Source: JBMOOG01 sp049324535
GTDB taxonomy: Bacteria; Pseudomonadota; Alphaproteobacteria; Rhodobacterales; Rhodobacteraceae
Reading direction: 5' to 3'
Length of the DNA: 64,000 nt
NCBI GenBank assembly: GCA_049324535.1
Contig: JBMOOG010000011.1
Location: forward strand, 59,542-123,541
In this document: positions 1 to 8,904 of the stretch, in pieces
Layout: each line of letters opens with the position of its first letter
How positions within the stretch are numbered: the stretch's first letter is position 1
Made by a program: the position numbers and the translations under genes
The notes under the pieces: model-generated
What the model was told of the DNA's origin: nothing
What the model saw: only the letters and a program-made list of their open reading frames with translations
The model's database searches: none

Positions 1-437
1 GCGAAGAGCCCGACAACCCCGCGGCCTACGCCGGTCTGGTGCGCGCACATGTCGCGCTGGGCAATTTCGAGCAGGCCGAGGGCCTGATCGCGGCCGCCCC
101 GGCGGCCTTGGCGAAGTCGCCCGAGATCGACGCGGCGAAGGCGCAGATGGCGCTGAAGCGTCAGGCCGAGAACGCCGGCCCGATCCCCGATCTTCTGGAA
201 CGGGTGGCGCGCTCGCCCGACGATCATCAGGCACGCTTCGATCTGGCGCTGGCGCTTCTGGCCGCCAACAAGGTCGAAGCGGCGGTTGACGAGCTTCTGG
301 AACTGTTCCGCCGGGATCGCAACTGGAAGGATGGGGCCGCCAAGGAGCAGCTGATGACCATCTTCGAGGCGCACAAGCCCACCGATCCGATCGTGCTGAA
401 GGGACGGCGCAAGCTGTCGTCCATGATCTTCGCCTGA
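1..437 (+). CDS. YbbN-type thioredoxin-fold co-chaperone, C-terminal part (5'-truncated by window edge)
   Basis: Only the last ~145 codons are present; the frame is open back to base 3, so the true start lies upstream. The visible part is an alanine-rich helical TPR-like region ending in a segment (FDLALALLAAN, LELFRRDR, AKEQLM, KGRRKLSSMIF) typical of the C-terminal TPR half of YbbN/CnoX co-chaperones. These pair a thioredoxin-like N-terminal domain with TPRs and protect unfolding proteins under oxidative stress. The thioredoxin domain is not visible here. A GTG at base 39 could be read as a start but lies inside the conserved region. The LON-domain gene follows after 28 bp in the same direction, probably co-transcribed. 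The family is fairly sure, the exact function less so. Confidence 0.8.
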   Translation, partial: EEPDNPAAYAGLVRAHVALGNFEQAEGLIAAAPAALAKSPEIDAAKAQMALKRQAENAGPIPDLLERVARSPDDHQARFDLALALLAANKVEAAVDELLELFRRDRNWKDGAAKEQLMTIFEAHKPTDPIVLKGRRKLSSMIFA

Positions 438-465
438 CGCGGACCGGACCGGGGGAGAGGGGTCC

Positions 466-1113
466 ATGGCGCACACGCTCAAGGCCGCAGACCTGCCGCA
501 GACGATCCCGATCTTCCCCTTGCCGGGGGCGCTGCTCCTGCCGCGCACCCGGCTGCCGCTGCACATCTTCGAGCCGCGCTATCTGGTCATGCTGGACGAC
601 TGCCTGAAATCGGGCCATCGCCTGATCGGCATGATCCAGCCGCGGCCCCTGCCGGGCGGCGGGGACGGGTTGTCGGCCATCGGCTGCGCCGGCCGGGTGA
701 CGGCCTTTTCGGAGACCGAGGACGGGCGCTACATGATCACCCTGATGGGCGTGTCGCGCTTTCGTCTTCAGGAGGAGGTCGCGGGCTTTACCCCCTATCG
801 CAGGGCCGAGGTCGGCTGGCGCGACTTCGGCCGCGACCTGGGCGGAACCGAGCACGATCCGGCGTTCGACCGCGAGGGCTTTCTCGATCTGCTGGGCCGG
901 TTCTTCGCCGCGCGCAAGCTGTCCACGGACTGGGGCAGCCTGAGCGAGGCCGAGGACGAGTTCCTGATCAATTCGCTGTCGGTGCTCCTGCCGCTTGACC
1001 CCGAGGACAAGCAGGCGCTGCTCGAGGCCCCCACGCTTGCGCTGCGCCGCGAAACTCTGACGACCCTCATGGAATACGCCCTGCATGGCGACGGCGCGGA
1101 GCGCATGCAATGA
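466..1113 (+). CDS. LON peptidase N-terminal (substrate-binding) domain protein
   Basis: A 215-residue protein consisting only of the PUA-like LON substrate-binding domain, without AAA+ or protease domains. Family hallmarks are the opening IPIFPLPGALLLP, the LPLHIFEPRY segment and the IGMIQP strand. Stand-alone LON-domain proteins are common in alphaproteobacteria and often sit next to YbbN-type co-chaperones, as here; their role in protein quality control is presumed rather than shown. A GGGGGAGAGG Shine-Dalgarno lies about 5 bp before the ATG. The gene overlaps the start of the next one by 4 bp (ATGA), which implies translational coupling in a three-gene operon. Confidence 0.88.
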   Translation: MAHTLKAADLPQTIPIFPLPGALLLPRTRLPLHIFEPRYLVMLDDCLKSGHRLIGMIQPRPLPGGGDGLSAIGCAGRVTAFSETEDGRYMITLMGVSRFRLQEEVAGFTPYRRAEVGWRDFGRDLGGTEHDPAFDREGFLDLLGRFFAARKLSTDWGSLSEAEDEFLINSLSVLLPLDPEDKQALLEAPTLALRRETLTTLMEYALHGDGAERMQ

Positions 1114-1295
1114 GCGAGGCGGCACGGTTCGACCGGCGCATGCTCGAGGCCCTGGTCTGCCCGCTGACCAACGCCGTGCTGAGCTACGACGCCGAACGTC
1201 AGGAACTGGTCTCGCGGGCCGCCCGGCTGGCCTTCCCGATCCGGGACGGCATTCCGGTGATGCTGGTGGACGAGGCCCGTCCGCTGGAGGATTAG
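1110..1295 (+). CDS. Trm112-like small protein
   Basis: A 61-residue protein of the Trm112p/YcaR family, recognised by LEALVCPLT near residue 13 and FPIRDGIPVMLVDEAR near the C terminus. In eukaryotes and archaea Trm112 activates methyltransferases; bacterial members are little studied. This copy keeps a single cysteine: the usual second Cys of the CPxC pair is Thr, and the position that is often Cys in QELxC is Ser, so it probably does not bind zinc. It is the last gene of the co-chaperone/LON operon (ATGA overlap). Its end overlaps the convergent hydroxylase gene by 4 bp. Confidence 0.85.
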   Translation: MSEAARFDRRMLEALVCPLTNAVLSYDAERQELVSRAARLAFPIRDGIPVMLVDEARPLED

Positions 1296-2518
1296 AGCGC
1301 CCGCCCGGTCAGGAGCCGCGGCGGATGCCCCGAGACGCCCGCGGCCTGACGGATGAGGGCGCGACGCAGGGCCGGCAAGCGATTGACCGCGCCGAGCCCC
1401 AGATCGCGCAAGCCGCGCAGAACGGGATTGGCGTTCGAGAACAGCCGGTTGACGCCATCCATGCCCAGGGCGAGCAGGGTGGAATCCGGTCGTCGCCACG
1501 ATTCGTAGCGCGTCAGCACGTCGATCGCGCCGATGTCCTCGCCACGGCGGTGGGCCTCGACCAGCACTTCGGCCAGCGCCGCCACGTCGCGCAGGCCGAG
1601 GTTCAGGCCCTGCCCGGCGATCGGATGGACGCCATGCGCGGCATCCCCCGCCAGCGCGATGCGGGGCTTCACGTACTCCTCGGCCAGCGTCAGCGTCAGC
1701 GGATAGGCAAAGCGCGGACCGGCAAGGCGGAGGTCGCCGAGATGGTCGCCGAAGACCGGGCGCAGGGTGGAGAGGAACGCCTCGTCGGGCAGGGCGGACA
1801 GGATCCGCGCCCGGGACTCGCTCTCGCTCCACACGATGGACGACCGGTTGCCCGGCAGCGGCAGGATGGCCAGCGGGCCGCCCGGCCGGAACACCTGCTG
1901 GGCGGTGCCGTGGTGGGGACGGTCATGGTCCAGCGCGCAGACGAGCGCCGTCTGGCCGTAGGGGTGCCCGACCCGCCGGATGCCGGCGCGCGCTGCGGTC
2001 CCCGACCCGCGCCCGTCCGCCCCGACGATCACCCGGCCGGTCAGCCGGCGTCCGTCGGCCAGCGTCACCGTGGCCGACGCCGGCCCGGTGTCCTGCCCGA
2101 CAACCTGCGCCGACGGGACATGGGTGATCCCCGGCTCGGCCTCGATCGCGTCGAGAAGCGCGGCATAGAGAAAGCGGTCCTCGAGCATGTAGCCCATCGC
2201 GCCGTCCTCGATCTCGGCGGCGTCGAAGCCGAGGAAGAGGGGCGAGGGCGCGCCCCCGGGCCCGCTGTCGCTGGTCAGGATGCGCAGGATCGGCTGGGCC
2301 TTCGCGGCGACCGCGGGCCAGACCCCGATCGCCCCGAGAAGCCGCTGCGAGGCCAGCGCAAGCGCGTAGGCGCGCCCGTCGAACTGCGCGTCGGCGCGCG
2401 CGCGGGCGGGCTGGGCATCGACCACGGCCACGCTCAGCCCCGCCCGGGCCAGCGCCAGAGCCAGTGCAGGGCCGTTGAGCCCGCCGCCTACAACGATCGC
2501 GTCCGTCATGCCGGTCAT
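1292..2518 (-). CDS. UbiH/UbiF/COQ6-family FAD-dependent monooxygenase (ubiquinone ring hydroxylase)
   Basis: A 408-residue flavoprotein. It has the N-terminal Rossmann FAD motif GGGLNGPA (residues ~11-18), the mid-protein GADGRGSG (~166) and the C-terminal GDAAHGVHPIAGQG (~291-304), the standard three motifs of aromatic-ring monooxygenases of ubiquinone biosynthesis. It should hydroxylate a polyprenyl-benzene intermediate using O2 and NAD(P)H; which ring carbon cannot be told from sequence. The ATG chosen starts MTGMTDAIVVGGG; another ATG three codons further in is equally possible, while more upstream codons run into the divergent amidase leader. It shares a ~85-bp divergent promoter region with the amidase gene and converges with the Trm112-like gene. 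Confidence 0.88.
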   Translation of the reverse strand: MTGMTDAIVVGGGLNGPALALALARAGLSVAVVDAQPARARADAQFDGRAYALALASQRLLGAIGVWPAVAAKAQPILRILTSDSGPGGAPSPLFLGFDAAEIEDGAMGYMLEDRFLYAALLDAIEAEPGITHVPSAQVVGQDTGPASATVTLADGRRLTGRVIVGADGRGSGTAARAGIRRVGHPYGQTALVCALDHDRPHHGTAQQVFRPGGPLAILPLPGNRSSIVWSESESRARILSALPDEAFLSTLRPVFGDHLGDLRLAGPRFAYPLTLTLAEEYVKPRIALAGDAAHGVHPIAGQGLNLGLRDVAALAEVLVEAHRRGEDIGAIDVLTRYESWRRPDSTLLALGMDGVNRLFSNANPVLRGLRDLGLGAVNRLPALRRALIRQAAGVSGHPPRLLTGRAL

Positions 2519-2603
2519 GGCGGCCAATATGGCGCGCGCCCCGGGATTGTCCATGCGCCGCCTTGCCGCTAGCGTCGGTCCGACCAAGGGGCAGGGGGAT
2601 GCG

Positions 2604-3932
2604 ATGGAGTCCTGGCTAAGGATGAGCGCGGCGGATCTGGGCCGCGCGATCGGTGAGGGCGCGATCGACGCCGAGGCGCTGACCGACGCGTTCCTGACGG
2701 CCATTGCCGCCCACCCCGAGCGCGACCGGATCTACGCCCGCACGACCGAGTCGCGCGCCCGGTCCGAGGCCGCGGCCGCCGCGGCGCGCGCACGGGCCGG
2801 CCTGCGCCGCTCGCCGCTCGACGGCGTACCGGTGTCCTGGAAGGATCTCTTCGACACCGCCGGCGTCGCGACCGAGGCCGGGTCGAGGCTTCTCGAGGGC
2901 CGGGTTCCCGAGGTGGACGCCGAGGTTCTGGCCAACGCGACGGCGCTGGGGCTGGTCTGCCTTGGCAAGACGCACATGACCGAACTGGCCTTTTCGGGCC
3001 TCGGGCTCAATCCGGTCACCGCGACGCCCCCGAACGCCGTCGATCCGCCCCGCGCGCCGGGCGGCTCGTCCTCGGGTGCGGCGGTCTCGGTGGCGCTGGG
3101 CCTCGCGCCGGTTGCCGTCGGGTCGGACACCGGCGGCTCGGTCCGCCTGCCGGCGGCGTGGAATGACCTCGTCGGGCTCAAGACCACCTCGGGCCGGCTG
3201 TCCCTGGCCGGTGTGGTGCCTCTGGTGACCAGCTTCGACACCGTGGGGCCTCTGGCCGGGACCGTCGAAGACGCCGCGCTGATGCTCGCGGCGCTGGAAG
3301 GCGGCCGGCCGGCCGACCTTCGCGGCGCGACGCTGGCGCAGGCGCGGTTCGCGGTGCTCGAGACCGTCGCGATGGACGATGTGCGGCCCGAGCCGCTGGC
3401 CGGCTTTGACCGGGCGCTCGACGCCTTCCGCGCGGCGGGCGCGCGGATCGACCGGATCGCCGCGCCCGAGGTGGCCGAGGCGATGGACCTTGCGGGCGCG
3501 CTCTTCACCGCCGAGGCCTGGGCCATCTGGGGCGAGGCCATCGAGGCCCGGCCCGAGGTGATGTTCGCCCCGATCCGCGAGCGCTTCGCCAGCGGCGCCG
3601 CGTTCAGCGCGGCCGACAACATCCGGGCCTGGCGCCGCCTGCGCGATCTGCGCGCGGCCTGGGCGGCGCGCACGGCGGGCTACGACGCCGTGCTGGTTCC
3701 GACGTCGCCCATCCTGCCGCCGGATGCGGCGCGGCTTCTCGCCGACAGCGCCTATTTCGTCGCCGAGAACCTGCTTGCGCTGCGCAACACCCGGATCGGC
3801 AACCTGATGGGGCTGTGCGGTCTCACCCTGCCCACCGGCGTGCCGATGACCGGCATCCAGCTGATGGCCGCGCCGGGGGACGAGGGCCGCCTTCTGCGCC
3901 TCGGGGCCGCGGCTGCCGCCGCCATCGGCTGA
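2604..3932 (+). CDS. Amidase-signature family amidase
   Basis: A 442-residue amidase-signature hydrolase. The catalytic triad is visible: Lys80 in VSWKDLFD, the cis-Ser near 155 in PGGSSSGAA, and the nucleophile Ser near 179 in GSDTGGSVR. Length fits stand-alone amidases rather than GatA, and no gatB or gatC is nearby, so a tRNA-amidotransferase role is unlikely; the substrate amide is unknown. The ATG at MESWLRMSAADL is preceded by a strong AGGGGG; the open frame extends further upstream into the divergent hydroxylase promoter but has no better start. The next gene begins after ~125 bp. Confidence 0.88.
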   Translation: MESWLRMSAADLGRAIGEGAIDAEALTDAFLTAIAAHPERDRIYARTTESRARSEAAAAAARARAGLRRSPLDGVPVSWKDLFDTAGVATEAGSRLLEGRVPEVDAEVLANATALGLVCLGKTHMTELAFSGLGLNPVTATPPNAVDPPRAPGGSSSGAAVSVALGLAPVAVGSDTGGSVRLPAAWNDLVGLKTTSGRLSLAGVVPLVTSFDTVGPLAGTVEDAALMLAALEGGRPADLRGATLAQARFAVLETVAMDDVRPEPLAGFDRALDAFRAAGARIDRIAAPEVAEAMDLAGALFTAEAWAIWGEAIEARPEVMFAPIRERFASGAAFSAADNIRAWRRLRDLRAAWAARTAGYDAVLVPTSPILPPDAARLLADSAYFVAENLLALRNTRIGNLMGLCGLTLPTGVPMTGIQLMAAPGDEGRLLRLGAAAAAAIG

Positions 3933-4057
3933 ACGGCGCAAATGCCACATCGCCGCACGGCAGGCCGGGGTTCGACGGCTCTTTTTCTGGACCGGCCGCC
4001 GAGGCTTGGCTAAAGTCCGCTCGAACGGGACGTCACGATCCCGGCATTGAGGCATCG

Positions 4058-5245
4058 ATGGACTTTCCGCAGCGGTTTTCGAACCTGCCTGAATACGCGT
4101 TTCCGCGCCTGCGGAAGCTTCTGGATTCGCATGCCGCCGGGGGCGAGCCCATCGCCATGACCATCGGCGAGCCGCGCCACCCGATGCCGGACTTCCTGGC
4201 CGCCACGCTTGACGCCCATCGCGCCGAGTTTGCCGTCTACCCGCCGAACGACGGCACGCCCGAGCTGCTGGCGGCGATTTCGGGCTGGATCAGGCGCCGC
4301 TACGGCGCCGACGTCGGCCCCGACCGCATCGTGAACCTGAACGGCACCCGTGAAGGGCTCTTCAACGCGGCGGTCGCGCTGTGCCCCGAGATCAAGCGCG
4401 GCCGGCGCCCGGTGGTGCTGATCCCGAACCCCTTCTACCAGGTCTATGCCGTGGCGGCGCTGGCGGTCGGCGCCGAGCCGGTTCTGGTGCCCGCGACCGA
4501 AGAGACCGGGTTCCTGCCCGACTATGCGGGCCTTCCGGCCGAGATCCTCGACCGGACCGCGATCGCGTACCTCTGCTCGCCCGCCAATCCGCAGGGCGCG
4601 GTCGCCTCGCGCGACTACCTGGCCGACCTGTTGCGGCTGGCCGAGCGGCACGACTTCCGTCTCTTTTCCGACGAATGCTATTCCGAGATCTGGCACAGCG
4701 CGCCCCCGCCCGGCGCGCTCGAGGTTGCCGCCGCGACCGGGGCCGACCCCGAGCGCGTCATGGTCTTCCATTCGATGTCCAAGCGGTCGAACATGCCGGG
4801 CCTGCGGTCGGGCTTCGCGGCCGGCGGGCCGCTGTCGATCGGGCGGGTCCGGCAGCTTCGGTCCTACGCCGGCGCGCCAGTGCCGCTTCCGTTGCAGCGC
4901 GTCTCGGAGCGCGCCTGGTCGGACGAGGCGCATGTCGTGGAGAACCGCGCGCTCTACGTCCGGAAATACCGGATCGCCGCGGAGGTCTTCGCCGGCGTCA
5001 ACAGCTTCCGCCTGCCCGATGGCGGGTTCTTCCTCTGGCTTCCGGTTCCCGACGGGGAAGAGGCGGCGCTGAAACTCTGGCGCGAGACCGGGGTGCGGGT
5101 GCTCCCGGGCGCCTATCTTGCGCGGGATGTGGACGGGCAGAACCCCGGCAAGGGCTACATCCGGGTGGCGCTGGTCGCCCCCGAGGACGAAACGCGGCGC
5201 GGGCTCATGCGGCTGCGCGACTGCCTCTACGGTCGAGAAGGGTAA
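4058..5245 (+). CDS. PLP-dependent class I/II aminotransferase, DapC-like
   Basis: A 395-residue fold-type I aminotransferase. Visible landmarks are LNGTREGLF (~95), the cofactor-binding SPANPQG (Asn178) and SDECYSEIW (Asp205), and the Schiff-base Lys242 in SMSKRSNMPGLRSGF. The SKRSNxPGLRSGF form, with a late NPGKGYIRVAL segment, is typical of N-succinyldiaminopimelate aminotransferases (DapC), which make a lysine/peptidoglycan precursor. A dapB gene is also in this window but 22 kb away. The ftsK gene starts 2 bp after the stop, so the two are probably co-transcribed. The aminotransferase call is firm; DapC is the best guess. Confidence 0.8.
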   Translation: MDFPQRFSNLPEYAFPRLRKLLDSHAAGGEPIAMTIGEPRHPMPDFLAATLDAHRAEFAVYPPNDGTPELLAAISGWIRRRYGADVGPDRIVNLNGTREGLFNAAVALCPEIKRGRRPVVLIPNPFYQVYAVAALAVGAEPVLVPATEETGFLPDYAGLPAEILDRTAIAYLCSPANPQGAVASRDYLADLLRLAERHDFRLFSDECYSEIWHSAPPPGALEVAAATGADPERVMVFHSMSKRSNMPGLRSGFAAGGPLSIGRVRQLRSYAGAPVPLPLQRVSERAWSDEAHVVENRALYVRKYRIAAEVFAGVNSFRLPDGGFFLWLPVPDGEEAALKLWRETGVRVLPGAYLARDVDGQNPGKGYIRVALVAPEDETRRGLMRLRDCLYGREG

Positions 5246-5247
5246 AG

Positions 5248-8019
5248 ATGGCATCCTATCAGGCACGCGGGCGCGATCCCCTGCTGGATCAGACCACCCA
5301 GGCGGCGCTGGAGCGCCGTGGCAAGGAACTGATGGGCATCGGTCTGGTGGTGCTTGCGGCGCTGGTCGCGGCCCTTCTGGCCAGCTATTCGCCCGACGAT
5401 CCCAGCTGGCTGGCCGCGACCGACGAGCCGGCGCGCAACTGGCTGGGCCGGTCCGGGGCCGCGATCGCATCGACGCTGATGGTGATCGTGGGACTTGGGG
5501 CCTGGGTTGCCGCCATCGTGCCCCTGGCCTGGGGCGTCCGCTTCATCACCCACCGGGGTGAGGATCGCGTCCTCGGCCGGATGATCTTCGCTCCGATCGC
5601 CGTCGCCGTGGCGGCGGTCTATGCCTCGACCCATGCCGGTGGAGCGGCGTGGCAGCACAGCTTCGGGCTGGGCGGGCTGTTCGGCGACACGCTGCTGGGC
5701 GCCATCCTCGGCATCCTGCCGGTGGACGCGGGCCTCGGCCTGCGGCTTGCCGCGTTCGCGCTCGGGGGGCTGACGGTCGCGACGCTGCTCTTCGTCTGCG
5801 GCTTCGACCGCGAGGAGCTCCGCTCGGTCGCGCGATTCCTCGTCATCGGCACGCTGCGCACCTACGACTGGATGGTCGCGCTACTCGGTCGCGGCGCGAG
5901 GGCCGGCTACGAGAGTGCCCGGGGCTTGCACGAAAAGGGCCGGGCGCGCCGCGCCGAATCCCGCGCGGCCGGTGCCGCTTCCCGTGGCGCGACGGATCTT
6001 CGCGCCGTGCCGCGCTTCGACGCCGGTCCGACGGCCGAGACCGCCGCCGGAACGGGACTCTTCGGCCGTGTCTCGGACCTTCTGCGCCGCGGCCTTGCGC
6101 CGGATGGCCGGATCGAGCCCGAGCTGATCGAGCCCGAACCGCCGGCCTGGGACGTGCAGGCCCCGAGCGACGACCGCATCCGCGCCCGCATCGCCGATGC
6201 GGTGCGCCAGCGCGCAGGCGTTGCGATCCATCGGCCGGAACCGCCGATCACCAAGACCGCCGAGCCGCCGCTGACCGCCCGCGCCGGCGCGGCCGCGCCG
6301 GTGCCGGAGCCGGAGGCCGAGCCGGCCGCGTTCGACGAGGATCCCGACGAGGCGGATTTCGACCGCAACGCCTTCGCCGACATCGACACGCGCCCCCCGG
6401 CGGCGGTCGAGGCGCGGCGGGTGGTTCATCACGGCGGGCGCAAGACCGCGCCCTCGACGCGGGCCCTGGCCGAGGCCCAGCCCCGGCTCGACTTCGGTCA
6501 GGCGCGCGCCGCCTACGAGCTGCCGCCGCTCTCGCTACTGGCCGCACCCTCGACCGTCACCCGCCACCAGCTTTCCGATGCGGCGCTCGAGGAAAACGCC
6601 CGGATGCTCGAATCCGTGCTCGACGATTACGGCGTCAAGGGCGAGATCGTCTCGGTCCGTCCGGGCCCCGTGGTCACCATGTACGAACTCGAGCCGGCCC
6701 CCGGCCTGAAGGCCAGCCGCGTGATCGGCCTGGCCGATGACATCGCCCGGTCGATGTCGGCGCTTTCCGCCCGCGTCTCGACGGTGCCGGGACGGTCGGT
6801 GATCGGCATCGAGCTTCCGAACGCCTACCGCGAAAAGGTGGTGCTGCGCGAGATCCTCGCCGCCCGCGACTACGGCGACGGCAACCACCGCCTGCCGCTC
6901 GCGCTGGGCAAGGACATCGGCGGCGACCCGGTGGTCGCGAACCTCGCCAAGATGCCGCACCTGCTGATCGCCGGGACCACCGGCTCGGGCAAGTCGGTCG
7001 CGATCAACACCATGATCCTGTCGCTCCTCTACAAGCTGACGCCCGAGGAATGCCGGCTCATCATGATCGACCCGAAGATGCTGGAACTCTCCGTCTATGA
7101 CGGGATCCCGCACCTGCTCTCCCCCGTCGTCACCGATCCCAAGAAGGCCGTCGTCGCCCTGAAATGGGTCGTGGGCGAGATGGAGGAACGCTACCGCAAG
7201 ATGTCCAAGATGGGCGTGCGCAACATCGAGGGCTACAACGGCCGCGTCCGCGAGGCACTGGCGAAGGGCGAGACCTTCAAGCGCACCGTCCAGACCGGCT
7301 TTGACGAGGACACCGGCGATCCGGTCTTCGAGACCGAGGAAATCACCCCGGTCACGCTGCCCTACATCGTCGTCATCGTCGATGAGATGGCCGACCTGAT
7401 GATGGTGGCGGGCAAGGAGATCGAGGCCTGCATCCAGCGCCTTGCCCAGATGGCGCGGGCATCCGGCATCCACCTCATCATGGCCACGCAGCGCCCCTCG
7501 GTCGATGTCATCACCGGCACGATCAAGGCGAACTTCCCGACCCGGATCTCGTTCCAGGTCACCTCGAAGATCGACAGCCGCACCATCCTCGGCGAAATGG
7601 GCGCCGAACAGCTTCTGGGTCAGGGCGACATGCTCTACATGGCCGGCGGCGGCCGGGTGAGCCGCATCCACGGCCCCTTCGTCTCCGACGAGGAGGTCGA
7701 GGAGATCGTGACCCACCTGAAATCCTTCGGCCCGCCGGAATACATGTCGGGCGTGGTCGAAGGCCCCGACAAGGACGACGAGAGCGACATCGACGCGATC
7801 CTCGGCCTCGGCGGGTCTCAGGACGGAGAGGACGCGCTCTACGATCAGGCCGTGGCCATCGTGGCACGCGACCGCAAGTGCTCGACCTCCTACATCCAGC
7901 GCAAGCTCGGCATCGGCTACAACAAGGCCGCGCGTCTGGTCGAGCAGATGGAGGATCAGGGCGTCGTCACCCCCGCGAACCACGTCGGCAAGCGCGAGAT
8001 CCTGGTCGAGGAACGCTAG
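5248..8019 (+). CDS. ftsK: DNA translocase FtsK
   Basis: A 923-residue septal DNA pump that moves chromosome ends through the division septum and activates XerCD at dif. The N-terminal ~190 residues hold four membrane helices (for example GLVVLAALVAALLAS). A charged, alanine/proline-rich linker follows (~200-400). Then come the RecA-like motor with Walker A GTTGSGKS (Lys582) and Walker B IVVIVDEMADLMM (Asp712), and a C-terminal winged-helix gamma domain (CSTSYIQRKLGIGYN) that reads KOPS sites. The linker is short compared with E. coli FtsK. It starts 2 bp after the aminotransferase gene with GAAGGGTAAAG as a likely ribosome site. Its internal KOPS orientation was not assessed. Confidence 0.97.
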   Translation: MASYQARGRDPLLDQTTQAALERRGKELMGIGLVVLAALVAALLASYSPDDPSWLAATDEPARNWLGRSGAAIASTLMVIVGLGAWVAAIVPLAWGVRFITHRGEDRVLGRMIFAPIAVAVAAVYASTHAGGAAWQHSFGLGGLFGDTLLGAILGILPVDAGLGLRLAAFALGGLTVATLLFVCGFDREELRSVARFLVIGTLRTYDWMVALLGRGARAGYESARGLHEKGRARRAESRAAGAASRGATDLRAVPRFDAGPTAETAAGTGLFGRVSDLLRRGLAPDGRIEPELIEPEPPAWDVQAPSDDRIRARIADAVRQRAGVAIHRPEPPITKTAEPPLTARAGAAAPVPEPEAEPAAFDEDPDEADFDRNAFADIDTRPPAAVEARRVVHHGGRKTAPSTRALAEAQPRLDFGQARAAYELPPLSLLAAPSTVTRHQLSDAALEENARMLESVLDDYGVKGEIVSVRPGPVVTMYELEPAPGLKASRVIGLADDIARSMSALSARVSTVPGRSVIGIELPNAYREKVVLREILAARDYGDGNHRLPLALGKDIGGDPVVANLAKMPHLLIAGTTGSGKSVAINTMILSLLYKLTPEECRLIMIDPKMLELSVYDGIPHLLSPVVTDPKKAVVALKWVVGEMEERYRKMSKMGVRNIEGYNGRVREALAKGETFKRTVQTGFDEDTGDPVFETEEITPVTLPYIVVIVDEMADLMMVAGKEIEACIQRLAQMARASGIHLIMATQRPSVDVITGTIKANFPTRISFQVTSKIDSRTILGEMGAEQLLGQGDMLYMAGGGRVSRIHGPFVSDEEVEEIVTHLKSFGPPEYMSGVVEGPDKDDESDIDAILGLGGSQDGEDALYDQAVAIVARDRKCSTSYIQRKLGIGYNKAARLVEQMEDQGVVTPANHVGKREILVEER

Positions 8020-8092
8020 GGCGCGGCACGCAGCCCTGCCCGCGCCGCCCGGGCCCGCATCGTCCTTGTGATCCGCGGAGCGCCGGTGCTAT

Positions 8093-8148
8093 GCGCGCAA
8101 CGGAATCGGCGCGCCCGTCCGGGCTGAGCCGATTCCGGACGGAAGGAG
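8093..8148 (+). promoter_or_regulatory. Structured terC leader with two mutually exclusive hairpins
   Basis: Stem A pairs CGGAATCGGC (8101-8110) with GCCGATTCCG (8128-8137): 10 perfect base pairs with a 17-nt loop. Stem B pairs CCGTCCGG (8115-8122) with CCGGACGG (8135-8142): 8 perfect pairs with a 12-nt loop. They share bases 8128-8137, so both cannot form together. Stem B ends against the GGAAGGAG ribosome-binding site (to 8148) of terC. A further GCGCGC pairing (8093-8098 with 8109-8114) is possible. TerC-family genes are often under the Mn2+-sensing yybP-ykoY riboswitch, but I do not see that consensus here. A regulatory role is inferred from layout only. Confidence 0.45.
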
Positions 8149-8158
8149 CCGGTCCCGC

Positions 8159-8818
8159 ATGGAAATCCTTACCCCCGAAGGCTTCAGCGCCCTTCTCGCC
8201 GTGATCGGCATCGACCTTGTCCTGGCCGGCGACAACGCCATCGTCATCGGGCTTGCCGCCGCGGGCCTTGCCCGCGAACAGCGCGCCAAGGCGATCGTGG
8301 TCGGCATCCTGGCCGCGACGGTCCTGCGCATCGTCTTCGCGGTGATGACGACCGAACCGCTGCAGGTCGTCGGGCTGCTTCTGGCCGGTGGCATCCTGCT
8401 GCTCTGGGTCTGCTGGAAGATGTGGCGCGAACTGCGCAACGGCCACGAGGCCGGGGTCGCCGCCGAGGAGGCGCTGACCGACACCGACATCGACGCCGAC
8501 GGCGAGATCGCCGGAAATGTCCCGCGCAAGACCTTTGCCCAGGCGGCCACCCAGATCGTCATCGCCGACGTGTCGATGAGTCTCGACAACGTGCTGGCCG
8601 TGGCCGGCGCCGCGCGCGATCACTGGACCGTGCTGGTGGTCGGGCTTGCGCTGTCGATCACGCTGATGGGCCTTGCGGCCTCGCTGATCGCGGGACTCCT
8701 GAACCGCCACCGCTGGATCGCCTATGTCGGGCTGGGCATCATCCTGTATGTCGCCCTGAAGATGATCTGGGAAGGCATCCACGAGGTGGAACCGCTGCTT
8801 TTCGCCGTGATCGGTTGA
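8159..8818 (+). CDS. TerC-family integral membrane protein (YjbE/Alx type)
   Basis: A 219-residue membrane protein with about seven hydrophobic helices. It carries the family's acidic intramembrane motifs: GIDLVLAGDNAIVIG (~18-32) and the second-half IVIADVSMSLDNVLAVAG (~130). TerC-family proteins act in tellurite resistance or, in better-studied cases, in Mn2+ export and metal loading of exported enzymes. A cytoplasmic acidic loop (TDTDIDADGE) separates the two halves. The ATG has a strong GGAAGGAG site. The leader can form alternative hairpins (separate entry). The metal specificity cannot be read from sequence. Confidence 0.88.
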   Translation: MEILTPEGFSALLAVIGIDLVLAGDNAIVIGLAAAGLAREQRAKAIVVGILAATVLRIVFAVMTTEPLQVVGLLLAGGILLLWVCWKMWRELRNGHEAGVAAEEALTDTDIDADGEIAGNVPRKTFAQAATQIVIADVSMSLDNVLAVAGAARDHWTVLVVGLALSITLMGLAASLIAGLLNRHRWIAYVGLGIILYVALKMIWEGIHEVEPLLFAVIG

Positions 8819-8904
8819 CGGGTTCCGGCGCCTGGCCGGCTGCGGCGGTCACATCTGCGCCAGTCACCGGTGAAACTCCGCTCCAGGCGCGTTATACTGG
8901 GTGC

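Noticed and set aside
2704..2979. Small plus-strand frames inside the amidase gene
   Set aside because: They are in another frame of a gene with an intact catalytic triad and have no independent support.
8020..8158. yybP-ykoY (Mn2+) riboswitch before terC
   Set aside because: The position fits, but I could not find the conserved core of that class. The alternative hairpins are reported as an unclassified leader instead.
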